This document shows positions 43,234-53,275 of a stretch of DNA of 64,000 nucleotides, piece by piece (positions within the stretch are counted from its first letter, which is position 1; the number at the start of each line of letters is the position of its first letter). The stretch comes from Bacteroidaceae bacterium (GTDB lineage Bacteria > Bacteroidota > Bacteroidia > Bacteroidales > Bacteroidaceae). The position numbers and the translations under genes are program-made. The stretch spans positions 17,483 to 81,482 of the forward strand of contig JAGAZE010000038.1 of assembly GCA_017940185.1 (NCBI GenBank). The letters are read 5' to 3'. The notes beneath the pieces were generated by a model that had not been told where the DNA came from, did not search any database, and saw only the letters and a program-made list of their open reading frames with translations.

Positions 43234-43488
43234 CTATCCCACCTCTTCGAAGTCGACATATTCCCCCTCGTTGGCCACGTCGTCGGTCTGCTGTGCTGAA
43301 GTCGTTGTGCTTGTTCGTGATGTGCGTTGCTGTCGGCGTTGCTGTTGAGGCGAGGCTTCGCTACGGCGACCGAGGCGTTCGAGTTGCTGCTTTGTGCGCC
43401 GCACCCACCACAACGCTGCCGCTGCCAAGAGGAAGACAAGCAGGATGATGAAGAAGACGATGCTGGCTAAAAATTTGAGGATGAACAT
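43234..43488 (-). CDS. DUF4834 family small membrane protein
   Basis: An 84-residue protein with one strong TM segment (FLASIVFFIILLVFLLAAAALWWV) followed by a Gln/Arg/Ser/Thr-rich tail ending EGEYVDFEEVG. Family of unknown function found beside phospholipid genes in Bacteroidales. It follows pssA by 21 bp on the same strand. Its 3' end is duplicated at 42219-42283. Confidence 0.85.
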   Translation of the reverse strand: MFILKFLASIVFFIILLVFLLAAAALWWVRRTKQQLERLGRRSEASPQQQRRQQRTSRTSTTTSAQQTDDVANEGEYVDFEEVG

Positions 43489-43509
43489 GATGTGGGATTC
43501 TTGTCGTGA

Positions 43510-44232
43510 TCAGTGTGTGTCGGTGGTGGCTGTGCGTTGTGTGCAGAGTGAGAGGATGACGTAGAGCACCACGATGATGGCCAGTGCCACGATGCCGAGT
43601 GTGAGCAGCAGTGCTGCGCTGACGAGCAGGAAGGCATAGCGCACCTCGTTGCCATGCCATCCCCAGTGCTTGAACTTCAGGGCAAACAGCGGTACCTCGG
43701 CCACGAGCATCCAGCAGCTGAGCGCTATGAGCGCCAGCGTGATGAGGCATGCGTAGGGCAGGGTGACAGCCTGCTCTGCCGTGCCGATGATGAGCGCACC
43801 CCAGAAGAGGGCGTTGGCAGGCGTCGGCAGGCCGATGAAAGAGGTGGCCTGCCGCTCGTCGAGGTTGAACTTGGCCAGCCGGTAAGCCGAAAATCCCGCC
43901 ATGAGGAAGGCCGTGTAGGGCAGCAGTGTGCCGACGATGGGCACGTCGGAGGTCGCCCATGCAGGGTAGGGCAGGAGCTGCAACACCACAAACACCATCA
44001 TGGCCGGTGCCACACCGAAGGTAACCACATCGGCCAGCGAGTCGAGCTCCTTGCCGATGGGCGACGACACGCCGAGCAGGCGCGCCACCATGCCGTCGAA
44101 GAAGTCGAACACGGCACCGGCGATGATACACAGAAAGGCAAGGTCGATATCACCCTGCAAGGCAAAGGTGACGGCTATGCAGCCCGAGATGAGGTTGCAG
44201 CAGGTGATGATGTTGGGCAGTTGGCGTAGCAC
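43510..44232 (-). CDS. pssA: CDP-diacylglycerol--serine O-phosphatidyltransferase
   Basis: A 240-residue integral membrane CDP-alcohol phosphatidyltransferase making phosphatidylserine. The signature DG-x2-AR-x8-G-x3-D-x3-D appears as [20 protein letters not shown] then LDSLAD. Six to seven TM helices follow. No ATG exists at the expected place; the GTG at 44232 ([11 protein letters not shown]) gives the typical N-terminus and is chosen. It follows psd in the operon. Confidence 0.92.
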   Translation of the reverse strand: MLRQLPNIITCCNLISGCIAVTFALQGDIDLAFLCIIAGAVFDFFDGMVARLLGVSSPIGKELDSLADVVTFGVAPAMMVFVVLQLLPYPAWATSDVPIVGTLLPYTAFLMAGFSAYRLAKFNLDERQATSFIGLPTPANALFWGALIIGTAEQAVTLPYACLITLALIALSCWMLVAEVPLFALKFKHWGWHGNEVRYAFLLVSAALLLTLGIVALAIIVVLYVILSLCTQRTATTDTH

Positions 44233-44315
44233 GTGGTGAGTGGTGGTTGTTGCTGTGGTACAGCGATATACGGGACGGGAGGGGCGGGTGTTTGAGGGGT
44301 GGTGTTTTTGGGGAG

Positions 44316-45032
44316 TCACTCCATGGTGAGCGTGAGTCCTGACGGCATTTTGGCTATCACTGTCATGTCGCCGGTGGTAGACTGTCCCATGCTCACGCAC
44401 GGTGTGGAGCCTGCGGGCAGGTAGACATCGACGCGCGAGCCAAACTTGATGAATCCCATGTGGTCGTCGATGTAGCAGTCTTCCCCCTCCTTGGCGTAGG
44501 TGACGATGCGTCGCGCCATGGCTCCGGCAATCTGCCGGCACAGCACGGTGTGTCCGTCGGGTGTGTCGATGAGCACGTCGGCATGCTCGTTCTCCTCGCT
44601 GGCCTTGGGCAGCCAGGCCTTGTGGTAGTTGCCTTTGTGGTGGCTCACCTGCTTCACTCTTCCCTCGACGGGAAACCAGTTGGCGTGCACATTGAGCGGA
44701 CTCATGAAGATGCTTATCATGAGCCGTCGGTCGTGGAAGTAGGTGTTCTCGTCCACCTCTTCGAGCACTACTATCTTTCCGTCGGCCGGTGCCACTACGA
44801 TGCCTTCGGCCTCCTGCCCCGGGAAGCGCCGGCGCGGACAGCGGAAGAAGTTGAGCACGGCAATGTAGAGCACGGCCGACAAGACGATGAAAATCCAGAA
44901 GGGCCACTTGGCATCTATCAGCCGCCACAACACCACGGCCACAGCCACGATGAGGAAGAGGCTGTAGAAGAGCGTTGCCGTGCCCTCGCTATGTATGCGG
45001 ATGTCTTTGAGCTGGCGTATTTTGCGTCCCAT
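44316..45032 (-). CDS. psd: Phosphatidylserine decarboxylase proenzyme
   Basis: A 238-residue enzyme of the short class. Two N-terminal TM segments (residues 20-60), [29 protein letters not shown], and the self-cleavage GS in [11 protein letters not shown], where Ser becomes the pyruvoyl group. Together with pssA it makes phosphatidylethanolamine. Upstream minus-strand promoter: TTTG, 19 bp, TACCTTTG (45064-45071). Confidence 0.93.
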   Translation of the reverse strand: MGRKIRQLKDIRIHSEGTATLFYSLFLIVAVAVVLWRLIDAKWPFWIFIVLSAVLYIAVLNFFRCPRRRFPGQEAEGIVVAPADGKIVVLEEVDENTYFHDRRLMISIFMSPLNVHANWFPVEGRVKQVSHHKGNYHKAWLPKASEENEHADVLIDTPDGHTVLCRQIAGAMARRIVTYAKEGEDCYIDDHMGFIKFGSRVDVYLPAGSTPCVSMGQSTTGDMTVIAKMPSGLTLTME

Positions 45033-45063
45033 AGTAGAGAATAAGTATCGAGTTTATAATCTA

Positions 45064-45094
45064 CAAAGGTATGACAATTCCTGAAACTGACAAA
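45064..45094 (-). promoter_or_regulatory. psd-pssA-DUF4834 operon promoter
   Basis: The minus strand reads TTTG, 19-bp spacer, TACCTTTG (45064-45071), about 31 bp before psd. Canonical. Confidence 0.8.
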
Positions 45095-45191
45095 ATATGG
45101 GGGGTAAAGTTGGGGGAGGTACGAGTGCTTAGGCGTAGCTGTGCCCAAAATAAGGGGGAAGACAAGATGAAAATAAATAGCGCGGCACCTA

Positions 45192-45222
45192 TTGCGGGCA
45201 CGGCAAAAGATACGTACCTTTG
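45192..45222 (+). promoter_or_regulatory. dnaE promoter
   Basis: TTG (45192-45194), 20-bp spacer, TACCTTTG (45215-45222). About 53 nt to the ATG, which is preceded by a TTATATATATAG run. Confidence 0.75.
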
Positions 45223-45275
45223 AACCTTGTCACGACCATCCGTTTTTCACACCATTATATATATAGTAACTTGTT

Positions 45276-48200
45276 ATGCACGACTTTATCCACCTGCATG
45301 TTCACACCCACTACAGCATTCTCGACGGTCAGGCCAGCATCTCCCGCCTGGTGAAGAAGGCCGTGGCCGACGGCATGCGCGGCATGGCCATCACCGACCA
45401 CGGCGTGATGTATGGCATCAAAGAGTATTTCGATGCTGTGAGCAAAATCAACAAAGAGCGTAAGGCGCAGAACCTGCCCCTCTTCAAGCCCATCTTCGGC
45501 TGCGAGATGTATGTGGCAGCGAGGCACAAAGAAGACATGGACAAGACGCAGGGCGACGACCGGCGCTACCACCTCATCGTGCTGGCCAAGAACGAGCAGG
45601 GCTATCACAACCTCATCCGTCTGGTGAGCCGCTCGTGGACAGACGGCTTCTACTACCGGCCGCGCACCGACCGTGCCGACCTGGAGAAATACAAGGAAGG
45701 CCTCATCGTGTGCTCGGCGTGCATAGCAGGCGAAGTGCCCCGCAAGATACTGGCCGACGACATTGCCGGCGCACGCGAAGCCATAGAGTGGTACCACCGC
45801 ACCTTTGGCGGCGATTACTATCTGGAGATACAGCGCCATCAGGTGACTGACCCTACACTGCAGGCCAACCGTGACACCTACCCGCTGCAGCAGAAAGCCA
45901 ACAAGGTGATACTCGAGCTGGCAAAGGAATATGGCATCAAGGTGGTGTGTACCAACGACAGCCACTTCGTAGACCGGGAAGATGCCGAAGCCCACGACCA
46001 CCTGCTCTGCATAGCCACGGCACAGAACGTTGACGAGCCCGACCGCATGCGCTACAGCAAGCAGGAGTGGCTGAAGACGCGCGAGGAGATGAACCGCCTC
46101 TTTGAGGACGTGCCCGAAGCACTCGACAACACCATAGAGATACTCGACAAGGTGGAGCTCTATACGCTCAACCACGACCCCATCATGCCCTTCTTCCCCA
46201 TTCCCGAAGACTTTGGCAGCGAGGCCGACGTGCGCGCCAAGTATACGGAGGAAGACCTCTACCGCGAGTTTACCAGCGACGAGAACGGACATAATCCCAT
46301 GAGTGCCGAAGACGGAAAGAAACGCATAGAACATCTGGGAGGTTACGACAAGATATACCGCATCAAGTTTGAGGCCACCTATCTGGCCAAACTCACCTAC
46401 GACGGTGCCGCCAAGCGCTATGGCATGCCGCTGCCAAAAGAGGTGGACGACCGCATACGCTTCGAGCTGCATGTGATGAAGACCATGGGCTTCCCGGGCT
46501 ACTTCCTCATAGTGCAAGACTTCATCAACTCGGCGCGCGACGAGCTCGGCGTGATGGTAGGTCCCGGACGCGGTTCGGCGGCAGGCTCCGTGGTGGCCTA
46601 CTGCCTGGGTATCACACAGCTCGACCCGCTGAAGTACGACCTGCTGTTTGAGCGATTTCTCAACCCCGACCGCATCTCGTTGCCCGACATCGACACCGAT
46701 TTCGACGACGACGGGCGGAAAGATGTGCTCAAGTGGGTGGAAGACAAATACGGACACGACAAGGTGGCACACATCATCACCTACAGCAAGCTGGCCACCA
46801 AAAACTCTATCAAGGACGTGGCGCGTGTGGAGGGCCTGCCACTGGCCGAAGCCAACATGCTCTGTAAGGCCATCCCCGACCGCCTGCCCTCGGGAGCGAA
46901 GATGAACCTGGCCAACGCCGTCAAGGAGATACCCGAACTACGGAAGGCCGAGATGTCGGACAATAAGAAGGAGAGCAACACCATTCGCATAGCCAAGCGC
47001 CTGGAAGGCACCGTGCGCAACACGGGTATACATGCCTGCGGCACTATCATCTGCCGCGATGCCATCAGCGACTGGGTGCCGGTGTCGACAGCCGCCGATC
47101 CCGACAACAAGGGAGAGAAAGTACTGTGTACGCAGTACGACGGACACGTGATAGAAGACACCGGACTCATCAAGATGGACTTTCTGGGACTGAAGACCCT
47201 CTCAGAGATAAAAGAAACCCTGGACAACATCCGCCAGAGCGTGGGTAAGGAAATAGATATCGACCATATCCCCCTCGACGACAAGGAGACCTACAAGCTC
47301 TATCAGGCAGGTGCCACAGTGGGCACGTTCCAGTTTGAGTCGATGGGCATGCAGCGCTATCTGCGCATGCTCAAACCCACGGTGTTTGAAGACCTCATCG
47401 CCATGAACGCCCTCTACCGCCCGGGGCCCATGCAGTATATTCCCGACTTCATCGAGCGCAAGCACGGCCGGCAGGCCATCAGCTACGACCTGCCCTGCAT
47501 GGAGAAATACCTGAAGGAGACCTACGGCATCACCGTGTATCAGGAGCAGGTGATGTTGCTCTCGCGTGAGATAGGCGGCTTCACACGAGGCGAGAGCGAC
47601 CGGCTCAGAAAAGGAATGGGCAAGAAGATAGAAAGCATACTGAACGACCTGCGCCCCAAGTTTATGGAAGGCGGCAAGGCCAAGGGCTACGACGTGGCAG
47701 TGCTGGAGAAGATATGGAAAGACTGGGAGAGCTTTGCCAGCTATGCCTTCAACAAGAGTCACGCCGCATGCTACTCGCTCGTAGCTTACCAGACAGCCTA
47801 CCTCAAGGCACACTATCCCGCACAGTATATGGCCGCCGTGATGTCGAGGCGAAAAGACACCATCTCGGAAATCACCAAGCTGATGGACGACTGCCGACAG
47901 ATGGGCATCAAGACCTACGGCCCCGATGTCAACGAGAGTTTCCTGCGCTTCAGCGTCAACAAGCAAGGCGACATACGCTTCGGCCTGGCGGCCATCAAGG
48001 GTATGGGCGAGGGAGCGGCACGTGCCATCATCAGCGAGCGCGAAGCCAACGGCCCTTATGCCGACATCTTCGACTTCGCACGGCGTGTGAACTTCTCCAA
48101 CGTCAACCGCAAGGCACTTGAGAGCCTTGTGCTGAGCGGAGGCTTCGACAGCTTCGGGCTCGACAGAGCCGTCTACTTCGGCACCAATGCCCGCGGAGAA

Positions 48201-49106
48201 GTGTTCATCGACACACTCATCAGGCACGGCAACCTCTATCAGCAGGAAATGAAGCAGCCCCAACTGACCATCTTCGGAGATGCCGACAACACCGATATCC
48301 CCACGCCGCCCGTGCCCCAACCCATCGAGGTGAGCCGGCTGTGGATGCTGCGCAAGGAGAAAGAGAGCATCGGCATATACCTCTCCGAGCACCCGCTCGA
48401 CCACTACAGCCTGCTGCTCAGCGTGAAGTGCAACACGCGCTGTAGCGAGATAGGCCGAGACGCCGACATGGGCGAACTGGCCAAACGGGGACAGATAGTA
48501 TTCGGCGGCATCGTGAGCGATGTGAAGGAACGGCTGACAAAGAAAGGCGACACCTATGGCATCGTGACGATAGAAGACTTCGACGGCTCGGGCGAACTCA
48601 CCCTCTTCAGAGAAGACTGGAAAAGATTGAGAATGCAACTGGGCAAAGACGAATATGTGCTCCTCACAGCGCAGGTGCGCCCCATGCACTACGACCCGAC
48701 AAGATTCTACATGCAGGTGACACAGGTGCAAAGTCTGGAAGACCTCAACGGCCAGCTGGCCTTCAGCAAGCTCATCGCGGTCATCAACGAGAGCTGGCTT
48801 GACGAGAATGCCGCAACATTTTTGGAAACAGACGAAAATACCGACTCCGATGCCGCCATCGAAAACGAAGAGGACGCCAATGCCAACGACGACAAGGAGA
48901 ACCAGGAAACCAATGCGCAGGTGATAGAAGACCTGCTCACGCTCATCGCCGACAATCCCGGCGACACAGAGCTGTATATACAGGTGGTGGCCGCCAACCA
49001 ATACAACAAGGTGACCCTGCGCGGCAGAGCCGGACGAGTGAAAATCACGCGAGCCATCGTCGACTTCTTCCGGCAGCATCCCGATTTGCAGTGGTCGCTG
49101 GAATAA
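45276..49106 (+). CDS. dnaE: DNA polymerase III alpha subunit
   Basis: A 1276-residue replicative polymerase, longer than the about 1160 of E. coli. N-terminal PHP domain (FIHLHVHTHYSILDG), the polymerase core with PDIDTDFDDDGR (catalytic Asp pair) near residue 470, GPGRGSAAGSVVAYCLG, TYGITVYQEQVM and YAFNKSHAACYS, then a helix-hairpin-helix and OB-fold. An acidic low-complexity linker (ENEEDANANDD region) near residue 1195 and an extra C-terminal domain explain the length. Complete, with no frameshift. Confidence 0.97.
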   Translation: MHDFIHLHVHTHYSILDGQASISRLVKKAVADGMRGMAITDHGVMYGIKEYFDAVSKINKERKAQNLPLFKPIFGCEMYVAARHKEDMDKTQGDDRRYHLIVLAKNEQGYHNLIRLVSRSWTDGFYYRPRTDRADLEKYKEGLIVCSACIAGEVPRKILADDIAGAREAIEWYHRTFGGDYYLEIQRHQVTDPTLQANRDTYPLQQKANKVILELAKEYGIKVVCTNDSHFVDREDAEAHDHLLCIATAQNVDEPDRMRYSKQEWLKTREEMNRLFEDVPEALDNTIEILDKVELYTLNHDPIMPFFPIPEDFGSEADVRAKYTEEDLYREFTSDENGHNPMSAEDGKKRIEHLGGYDKIYRIKFEATYLAKLTYDGAAKRYGMPLPKEVDDRIRFELHVMKTMGFPGYFLIVQDFINSARDELGVMVGPGRGSAAGSVVAYCLGITQLDPLKYDLLFERFLNPDRISLPDIDTDFDDDGRKDVLKWVEDKYGHDKVAHIITYSKLATKNSIKDVARVEGLPLAEANMLCKAIPDRLPSGAKMNLANAVKEIPELRKAEMSDNKKESNTIRIAKRLEGTVRNTGIHACGTIICRDAISDWVPVSTAADPDNKGEKVLCTQYDGHVIEDTGLIKMDFLGLKTLSEIKETLDNIRQSVGKEIDIDHIPLDDKETYKLYQAGATVGTFQFESMGMQRYLRMLKPTVFEDLIAMNALYRPGPMQYIPDFIERKHGRQAISYDLPCMEKYLKETYGITVYQEQVMLLSREIGGFTRGESDRLRKGMGKKIESILNDLRPKFMEGGKAKGYDVAVLEKIWKDWESFASYAFNKSHAACYSLVAYQTAYLKAHYPAQYMAAVMSRRKDTISEITKLMDDCRQMGIKTYGPDVNESFLRFSVNKQGDIRFGLAAIKGMGEGAARAIISEREANGPYADIFDFARRVNFSNVNRKALESLVLSGGFDSFGLDRAVYFGTNARGEVFIDTLIRHGNLYQQEMKQPQLTIFGDADNTDIPTPPVPQPIEVSRLWMLRKEKESIGIYLSEHPLDHYSLLLSVKCNTRCSEIGRDADMGELAKRGQIVFGGIVSDVKERLTKKGDTYGIVTIEDFDGSGELTLFREDWKRLRMQLGKDEYVLLTAQVRPMHYDPTRFYMQVTQVQSLEDLNGQLAFSKLIAVINESWLDENAATFLETDENTDSDAAIENEEDANANDDKENQETNAQVIEDLLTLIADNPGDTELYIQVVAANQYNKVTLRGRAGRVKITRAIVDFFRQHPDLQWSLE

Positions 49107-49237
49107 ATCCAAGCCGTTCATCAGACTTTATGTCACAGCAGCGTTTCGTTCGGTATCTTGCGACACTGACGATTTTGGCACGCTGTTTGTTATAAGAAAA
49201 ATATAATAATCATTATTTCACACAATTATAATCTATT

Positions 49238-49555
49238 ATGGAAGTAACAATCACAACTGAGAATTTCGAGCAGTATCTCCATGGCAATCTGCCCCTCGTG
49301 GTGGATATGTGGGCCACATGGTGCGGTCCTTGCCGCATGGTAGGTCCCGTGATCAGCGAATTGGCCAACGACTACGACGGCCGTATCGTAGTGGGCAAGT
49401 GCGATGTGGAAGACAACGACGACATCGCCATGCAGTACGGCGTGCGCAACATTCCCACCATCTTGTTCTTCAAAGACGGAAAGGTGGTCGACAAGTTTGT
49501 AGGCGCAGCCCCCAAGGCAATCCTCGACGAGAAGTTTAAGGCGCTGTTGGGATAA
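49238..49555 (+). CDS. trxA: Thioredoxin
   Basis: A 105-residue cytoplasmic dithiol reductant with the active site WCGPC (residues 28-32) and cis-proline in NIPTILFFKDG near residue 70. Standard length. It stands 131 bp after dnaE with an AT-rich leader, and a strong hairpin follows. Confidence 0.97.
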   Translation: MEVTITTENFEQYLHGNLPLVVDMWATWCGPCRMVGPVISELANDYDGRIVVGKCDVEDNDDIAMQYGVRNIPTILFFKDGKVVDKFVGAAPKAILDEKFKALLG

Positions 49556-49606
49556 TGCCCCGCGTCAAGCCTGCAACAACCTCGGGATACACCAGTTTCC
49601 CGTAAC

Positions 49607-49643
49607 AACAGCATCAGGCTCTTTCCTTCATGGAAAGAGCCTG
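49607..49643. terminator. Bidirectional terminator between trxA and the acyl-CoA synthetase
   Basis: A long perfect stem CAGCATCAGGCTCTTTCC (49609-49626) with its complement after a TTCAT loop, separating two convergent genes. T-run to the right is interrupted (TGTTGTTGTGT). Confidence 0.75.
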
Positions 49644-49674
49644 ATGCTGTGTTGTTGTGTAGTAGTGTGAGGTG

Positions 49675-51351
49675 CTATAGCAGTCCGGCACGCTGATAGA
49701 GGAAGCGCTTGATGCTGCGCTTGGGGGTCTTCTCAAACTCCTCTTCCTTCAGCCGTATGGCAGCCAGCTTGCTGTAGGAGGGCAGCTGCTCGTTGAGCTC
49801 CTTGCGGTTTTGTTCCATAATCTGCTTCAGGTCGTCGGTGTTCAGTCCCATATTCTTTGCCTCTTCGTAGTCGGGGTGCACCAGTCCGATGAGCTTCTCG
49901 CCTTCCTGCACGACGATGCTTTCCGTAACCATCATCATCGAGTTGAGCTTGTCTTCTATCTCTTCGGGATAGATGTTCTGTCCGTTGGCGCCGAGCAGCA
50001 TGTTCTTCGACCGTCCCTTGATGAACACGTTGCCGTCTTTGTCCATGGTCCCGAGGTCGCCTGTGTGGTACCACCCCTCGCTGTCAAGCGCCTGGGCGGT
50101 CTCCTCCGGGTTCTTGTAGTAGCCCAGCATCACGTTGAGTCCGCGGCAGAGTATCTCGCCCGGCACATGAGCCGGGTCGCTGCTGTTGATTTTCACCTCC
50201 ATGTGGAGTGCAGCCTTGCCGCACGAGCCTGGCACAAAAGTCTGCCAGTCGGCATAGCAGATGATGGGTGCGCACTCCGTGGCACCGTAGCCCACCGTGT
50301 AGGCAAAGCCGATGCGGTGCAGAAACTGCTCTACCTCCTGATTGAAGGCTGCGCCGCCGATGATCACTTCGTAGAAGTTGCCGCCAAAGGCATTGGTCAC
50401 CTGCTCGCAGATCTTATTGTTGATTTTCTTGTTTACCACGGGCATGCCCAGCAGCAGGCGCATGCGGTTATTCTGTATCTTGGGGAACACCTTCTTGCGT
50501 ATAATCTTCTCGATGATGAGCGGTACGGAGATGATGATGCTGGGCTTGATTTCGGCAAAGGCCTGTGCGATGATGGCAGGAGATGGCAGCTTGTTGAGGT
50601 AGAACACGTGACAGCCGTGCAGAAACTCGTAGATGAACTCGTAGGCCATGCCATACATGTGTGCCATGGGTAGTATGCTCAGCACGTTGTCGCCGGCGTG
50701 GAGTTGCTTGCCCAGCACATGGTCGGCAAAGTCGTAGTTGCTCCACAGGGCGCGGTAGGGTATCATCACGCCCTTCGAAAATCCGCTTGTGCCGCTGGTG
50801 TAGTTGATCATGGCGAGCTCGTCGGGCGACTGCTCGTGGTAATAGCTCACATGCTCTTTGCGGAAGGCCTTGGGATATTTTTTGCCAAACATCTCGTTGA
50901 GGTGTTCGCGTGCGAAGGTGAGCTTGTCGCTGCGCGAGAAGAGCACGCCATAGTCGTCGAGGTGGATGATGCCCTCTATCTGTGGCATCTTTGAGGCATC
51001 GTTGACCGCCGAGGTGGCATCGCCTGTGAAGAAGAGCTTGGCATCGCAGTGGTTGACGATGTGTTGCACCTGGTCGATGGTAAACTCGTTGAGTATGGGC
51101 ACCGCCACGGCACCATAGGTGAGCGTGGCCAGGAAGGCCGCTGCCCACTGACTGCTGTTGCGCCCGCAGATGGCAATCTTGTCGCCACGTTGCACACCGC
51201 TGTTCTCGAAGAGAATGTGCAGTTTCTCAATCTTGCGTGCCACATCGTGGTACTGCAGAGTACGGCCGCGGTAGTCGGTCAGTGCGTCCTTGTCCCAGAA
51301 GGTGAGAATGGCTTTCTCTATAGTGGCGTTGAATTGGATATCGGGAGTCAT
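49675..51351 (-). CDS. Long-chain acyl-CoA synthetase / AMP-binding enzyme, copy 1
   Basis: A 558-residue adenylate-forming enzyme. P-loop-like YTSGTSGFSKGVMIPYRAL, GYGATECAPI, YHTGDLG and KGRSKNMLLGANG mark the AMP-binding domain and hinge. It activates fatty or related carboxylic acids to the acyl-CoA (or acyl-ACP). It is a tandem duplicate of the next gene upstream on the same strand (51417), 65 bp away. The exact substrate cannot be read. Confidence 0.9.
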   Translation of the reverse strand: MTPDIQFNATIEKAILTFWDKDALTDYRGRTLQYHDVARKIEKLHILFENSGVQRGDKIAICGRNSSQWAAAFLATLTYGAVAVPILNEFTIDQVQHIVNHCDAKLFFTGDATSAVNDASKMPQIEGIIHLDDYGVLFSRSDKLTFAREHLNEMFGKKYPKAFRKEHVSYYHEQSPDELAMINYTSGTSGFSKGVMIPYRALWSNYDFADHVLGKQLHAGDNVLSILPMAHMYGMAYEFIYEFLHGCHVFYLNKLPSPAIIAQAFAEIKPSIIISVPLIIEKIIRKKVFPKIQNNRMRLLLGMPVVNKKINNKICEQVTNAFGGNFYEVIIGGAAFNQEVEQFLHRIGFAYTVGYGATECAPIICYADWQTFVPGSCGKAALHMEVKINSSDPAHVPGEILCRGLNVMLGYYKNPEETAQALDSEGWYHTGDLGTMDKDGNVFIKGRSKNMLLGANGQNIYPEEIEDKLNSMMMVTESIVVQEGEKLIGLVHPDYEEAKNMGLNTDDLKQIMEQNRKELNEQLPSYSKLAAIRLKEEEFEKTPKRSIKRFLYQRAGLL

Positions 51352-51416
51352 AGTATCTATGGGTGTGGAGTGTAAAGTGGTGTCGGTGTATGGGGTAGGG
51401 TAGTGGTGTGTGGTTG

Positions 51417-53081
51417 TCAGTGGCCGCGGTAGAGGTGTCGCTTGATGCTTTTCTTTGGTGTCTTCTCAAACTCCTCGTAGTGCAGCTCTATGCCATGCAG
51501 CCGGCAGTAGGCAGGCAGTGAGGCATTGAGCACTTTGCGGTTCTGCTCCATAATATCGCGCAGGTCTTTGTTGCCCAGTCCCAGTGCCTGTGCGTGCTCG
51601 GTGTCGGGGTGTACGAGGGCGATGAGATGATTGCCGCGCTGGATGATGATGCTCTCCATGACCAACGTCATTGAGTTGAGCTTGTCTTCTATCTCCTCGG
51701 GGTACACGTTCTGCCCGTTGGAGCCCAGTAGCATGTTCTTGATGCGTCCCTTTATGTATAGGTGTCCGTCGGCTGATAGCGTGCCGAGATCTCCGGTGTG
51801 GTACCATCCGTCGTCATCGATGGCCTCGCGTGTGGCTTCGGGATTTTTGTAGTAGCCCAGCATCACATTGGTGCCGCGGGTGAGGATTTCGCCCGGTATG
51901 TTTTCGGGGTCTTCGGAGGCGATGCGTATCTCCATGTTGTCGACCACCAGTCCGCATGAGTTGGGCAGATAGTCGCCGTGGTTGCTGAAGGTGATGAGCG
52001 GTGCACATTCTGTGGTGCCGTAGCCCACGGTGAGGGGGAAGCCGATGAGATGGAGGAAGCGTTCTATCTCGTGGTTGAGTGCGGCACCGCCCACCACCAC
52101 CTGGTACATCTTGCCGCCAAAGGCTTCGCTCACCAGTTCGCAGATGCGCTGCTTCACCTTCTTGTTGACTACGGGCATGGTGAGCAGCAGGCGTACTACG
52201 TTGTTCTGTATGCGCGGGAACACGCGTTTGCGTATGATTTTCTCCACCACCAGCGGCACGGAGATGACCACGGCGGGGTGGATGGAGGAGAAGGCGTCGG
52301 CAATGACTGCCGGTGAGGGCAGGCGCGTGAGGAAGTAGAGGTGGCAGCCATGGCACACGGAGAAGAGAAACTCTACTGTCATGCCATACATGTGCGACAT
52401 GGGCAGTATGCTGAGCAGTGGGCTGCCCTCTGCCACATTCTGTCCGAGCACACGCATGCAGTAGGCGGTGTTGCTGTGCAGGGCGCGGTAGGGAATCATC
52501 ACGCCCTTCGAGTGTCCGGTGGTGCCACTGGTATAGTTGATGAGTGCCAGTTGCTCGGGCTCGTCGCGGCGGTAGTGCACGTTGCTGGCCGAAAACTCTT
52601 TTGGGTATTTCTTTCCGAAGAGTTCGTTGAGGTGTTCGCGGGCATAGCGCAGCTTGTCGGTGCGGCACTCGCGCAGCGAGAAGTCGGGCAGATAGACGAT
52701 GCCCTCCAGTGCCGGCATGGAGTGGGCATCAATCATGGTGGCTGCCACATCGCCCACAAAGAGTAGTTTCGCCTCGCAGTGGTTGGCAATGTTGTGTATC
52801 TGCTCGGTGTTGAACTCGTGCAGTATGGGCACCGCCACGGCGCCATAGGTGAGTGTGGCCAGGTAGGTCACCGCCCAGTGGGCACTGTTGCGCCCGCAGA
52901 GGGCTACCTTGTCGCCCTGCTGTATGCCGCAGTTTTCAAACAGAATATGAAGTTTCTCTATCTTGCGCGCCACGTCCTTGTACTGAAAGGTGACACCCTT
53001 GAAGTCGGTGAGGGCATCGTCGTTCCAGTGGCGGAGCAGGCTCGATTCTAACAGTTCAATGAATGAGTGGGTATATGTCAT
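51417..53081 (-). CDS. Long-chain acyl-CoA synthetase / AMP-binding enzyme, copy 2
   Basis: A 554-residue paralogue of the preceding enzyme. YTSGTTGHSKGVMIPYRAL, GYGTTECAPL, YHTGDLG and KGRIKNMLLGSNG. The start at 53081 aligns with its neighbour; the longer frame runs past the promoter (box at 53105-53112). Same C-terminal pattern PKKSIKRHLYRG. Confidence 0.9.
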   Translation of the reverse strand: MTYTHSFIELLESSLLRHWNDDALTDFKGVTFQYKDVARKIEKLHILFENCGIQQGDKVALCGRNSAHWAVTYLATLTYGAVAVPILHEFNTEQIHNIANHCEAKLLFVGDVAATMIDAHSMPALEGIVYLPDFSLRECRTDKLRYAREHLNELFGKKYPKEFSASNVHYRRDEPEQLALINYTSGTTGHSKGVMIPYRALHSNTAYCMRVLGQNVAEGSPLLSILPMSHMYGMTVEFLFSVCHGCHLYFLTRLPSPAVIADAFSSIHPAVVISVPLVVEKIIRKRVFPRIQNNVVRLLLTMPVVNKKVKQRICELVSEAFGGKMYQVVVGGAALNHEIERFLHLIGFPLTVGYGTTECAPLITFSNHGDYLPNSCGLVVDNMEIRIASEDPENIPGEILTRGTNVMLGYYKNPEATREAIDDDGWYHTGDLGTLSADGHLYIKGRIKNMLLGSNGQNVYPEEIEDKLNSMTLVMESIIIQRGNHLIALVHPDTEHAQALGLGNKDLRDIMEQNRKVLNASLPAYCRLHGIELHYEEFEKTPKKSIKRHLYRGH

Positions 53082-53104
53082 TGCACAATTTACAAAATTT
53101 TGTG

Positions 53105-53136
53105 CAAAGGTACAACGGTTATTGCACATTCGCAAA
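53105..53136 (-). promoter_or_regulatory. Promoter of the acyl-CoA synthetase pair
   Basis: The minus strand reads TTTG, 20-bp spacer, TACCTTTG (53105-53112), about 23 nt before the start at 53081. Confidence 0.8.
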
Positions 53137-53193
53137 AATAATGTGCACTATTTGTTGCCTATTCCGTCGTGGCGAAAATACGATGCCAAACGT

Positions 53194-53224
53194 TTTGGAA
53201 ATAATCCCCTTTATGATACCTTTG
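53194..53224 (+). promoter_or_regulatory. Promoter of the ftsX-folK run
   Basis: TTTG (53194-53197), 19-bp spacer, TACCTTTG (53217-53224); about 52 nt to the ftsX ATG. Canonical. Confidence 0.82.
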
Positions 53225-53275
53225 CAGCGAAATTGGGGGAGTATGTCCTTTTTTCCAAGATAAGTTGTTAGATAT

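Noticed and set aside
45255-46772. 505-codon minus-strand ORF
   Set aside because: Antisense shadow of dnaE; dnaE carries all family motifs in the plus frame.
47202-49121. 639-codon minus-strand ORF
   Set aside because: Antisense shadow of dnaE, produced by its biased codon use.
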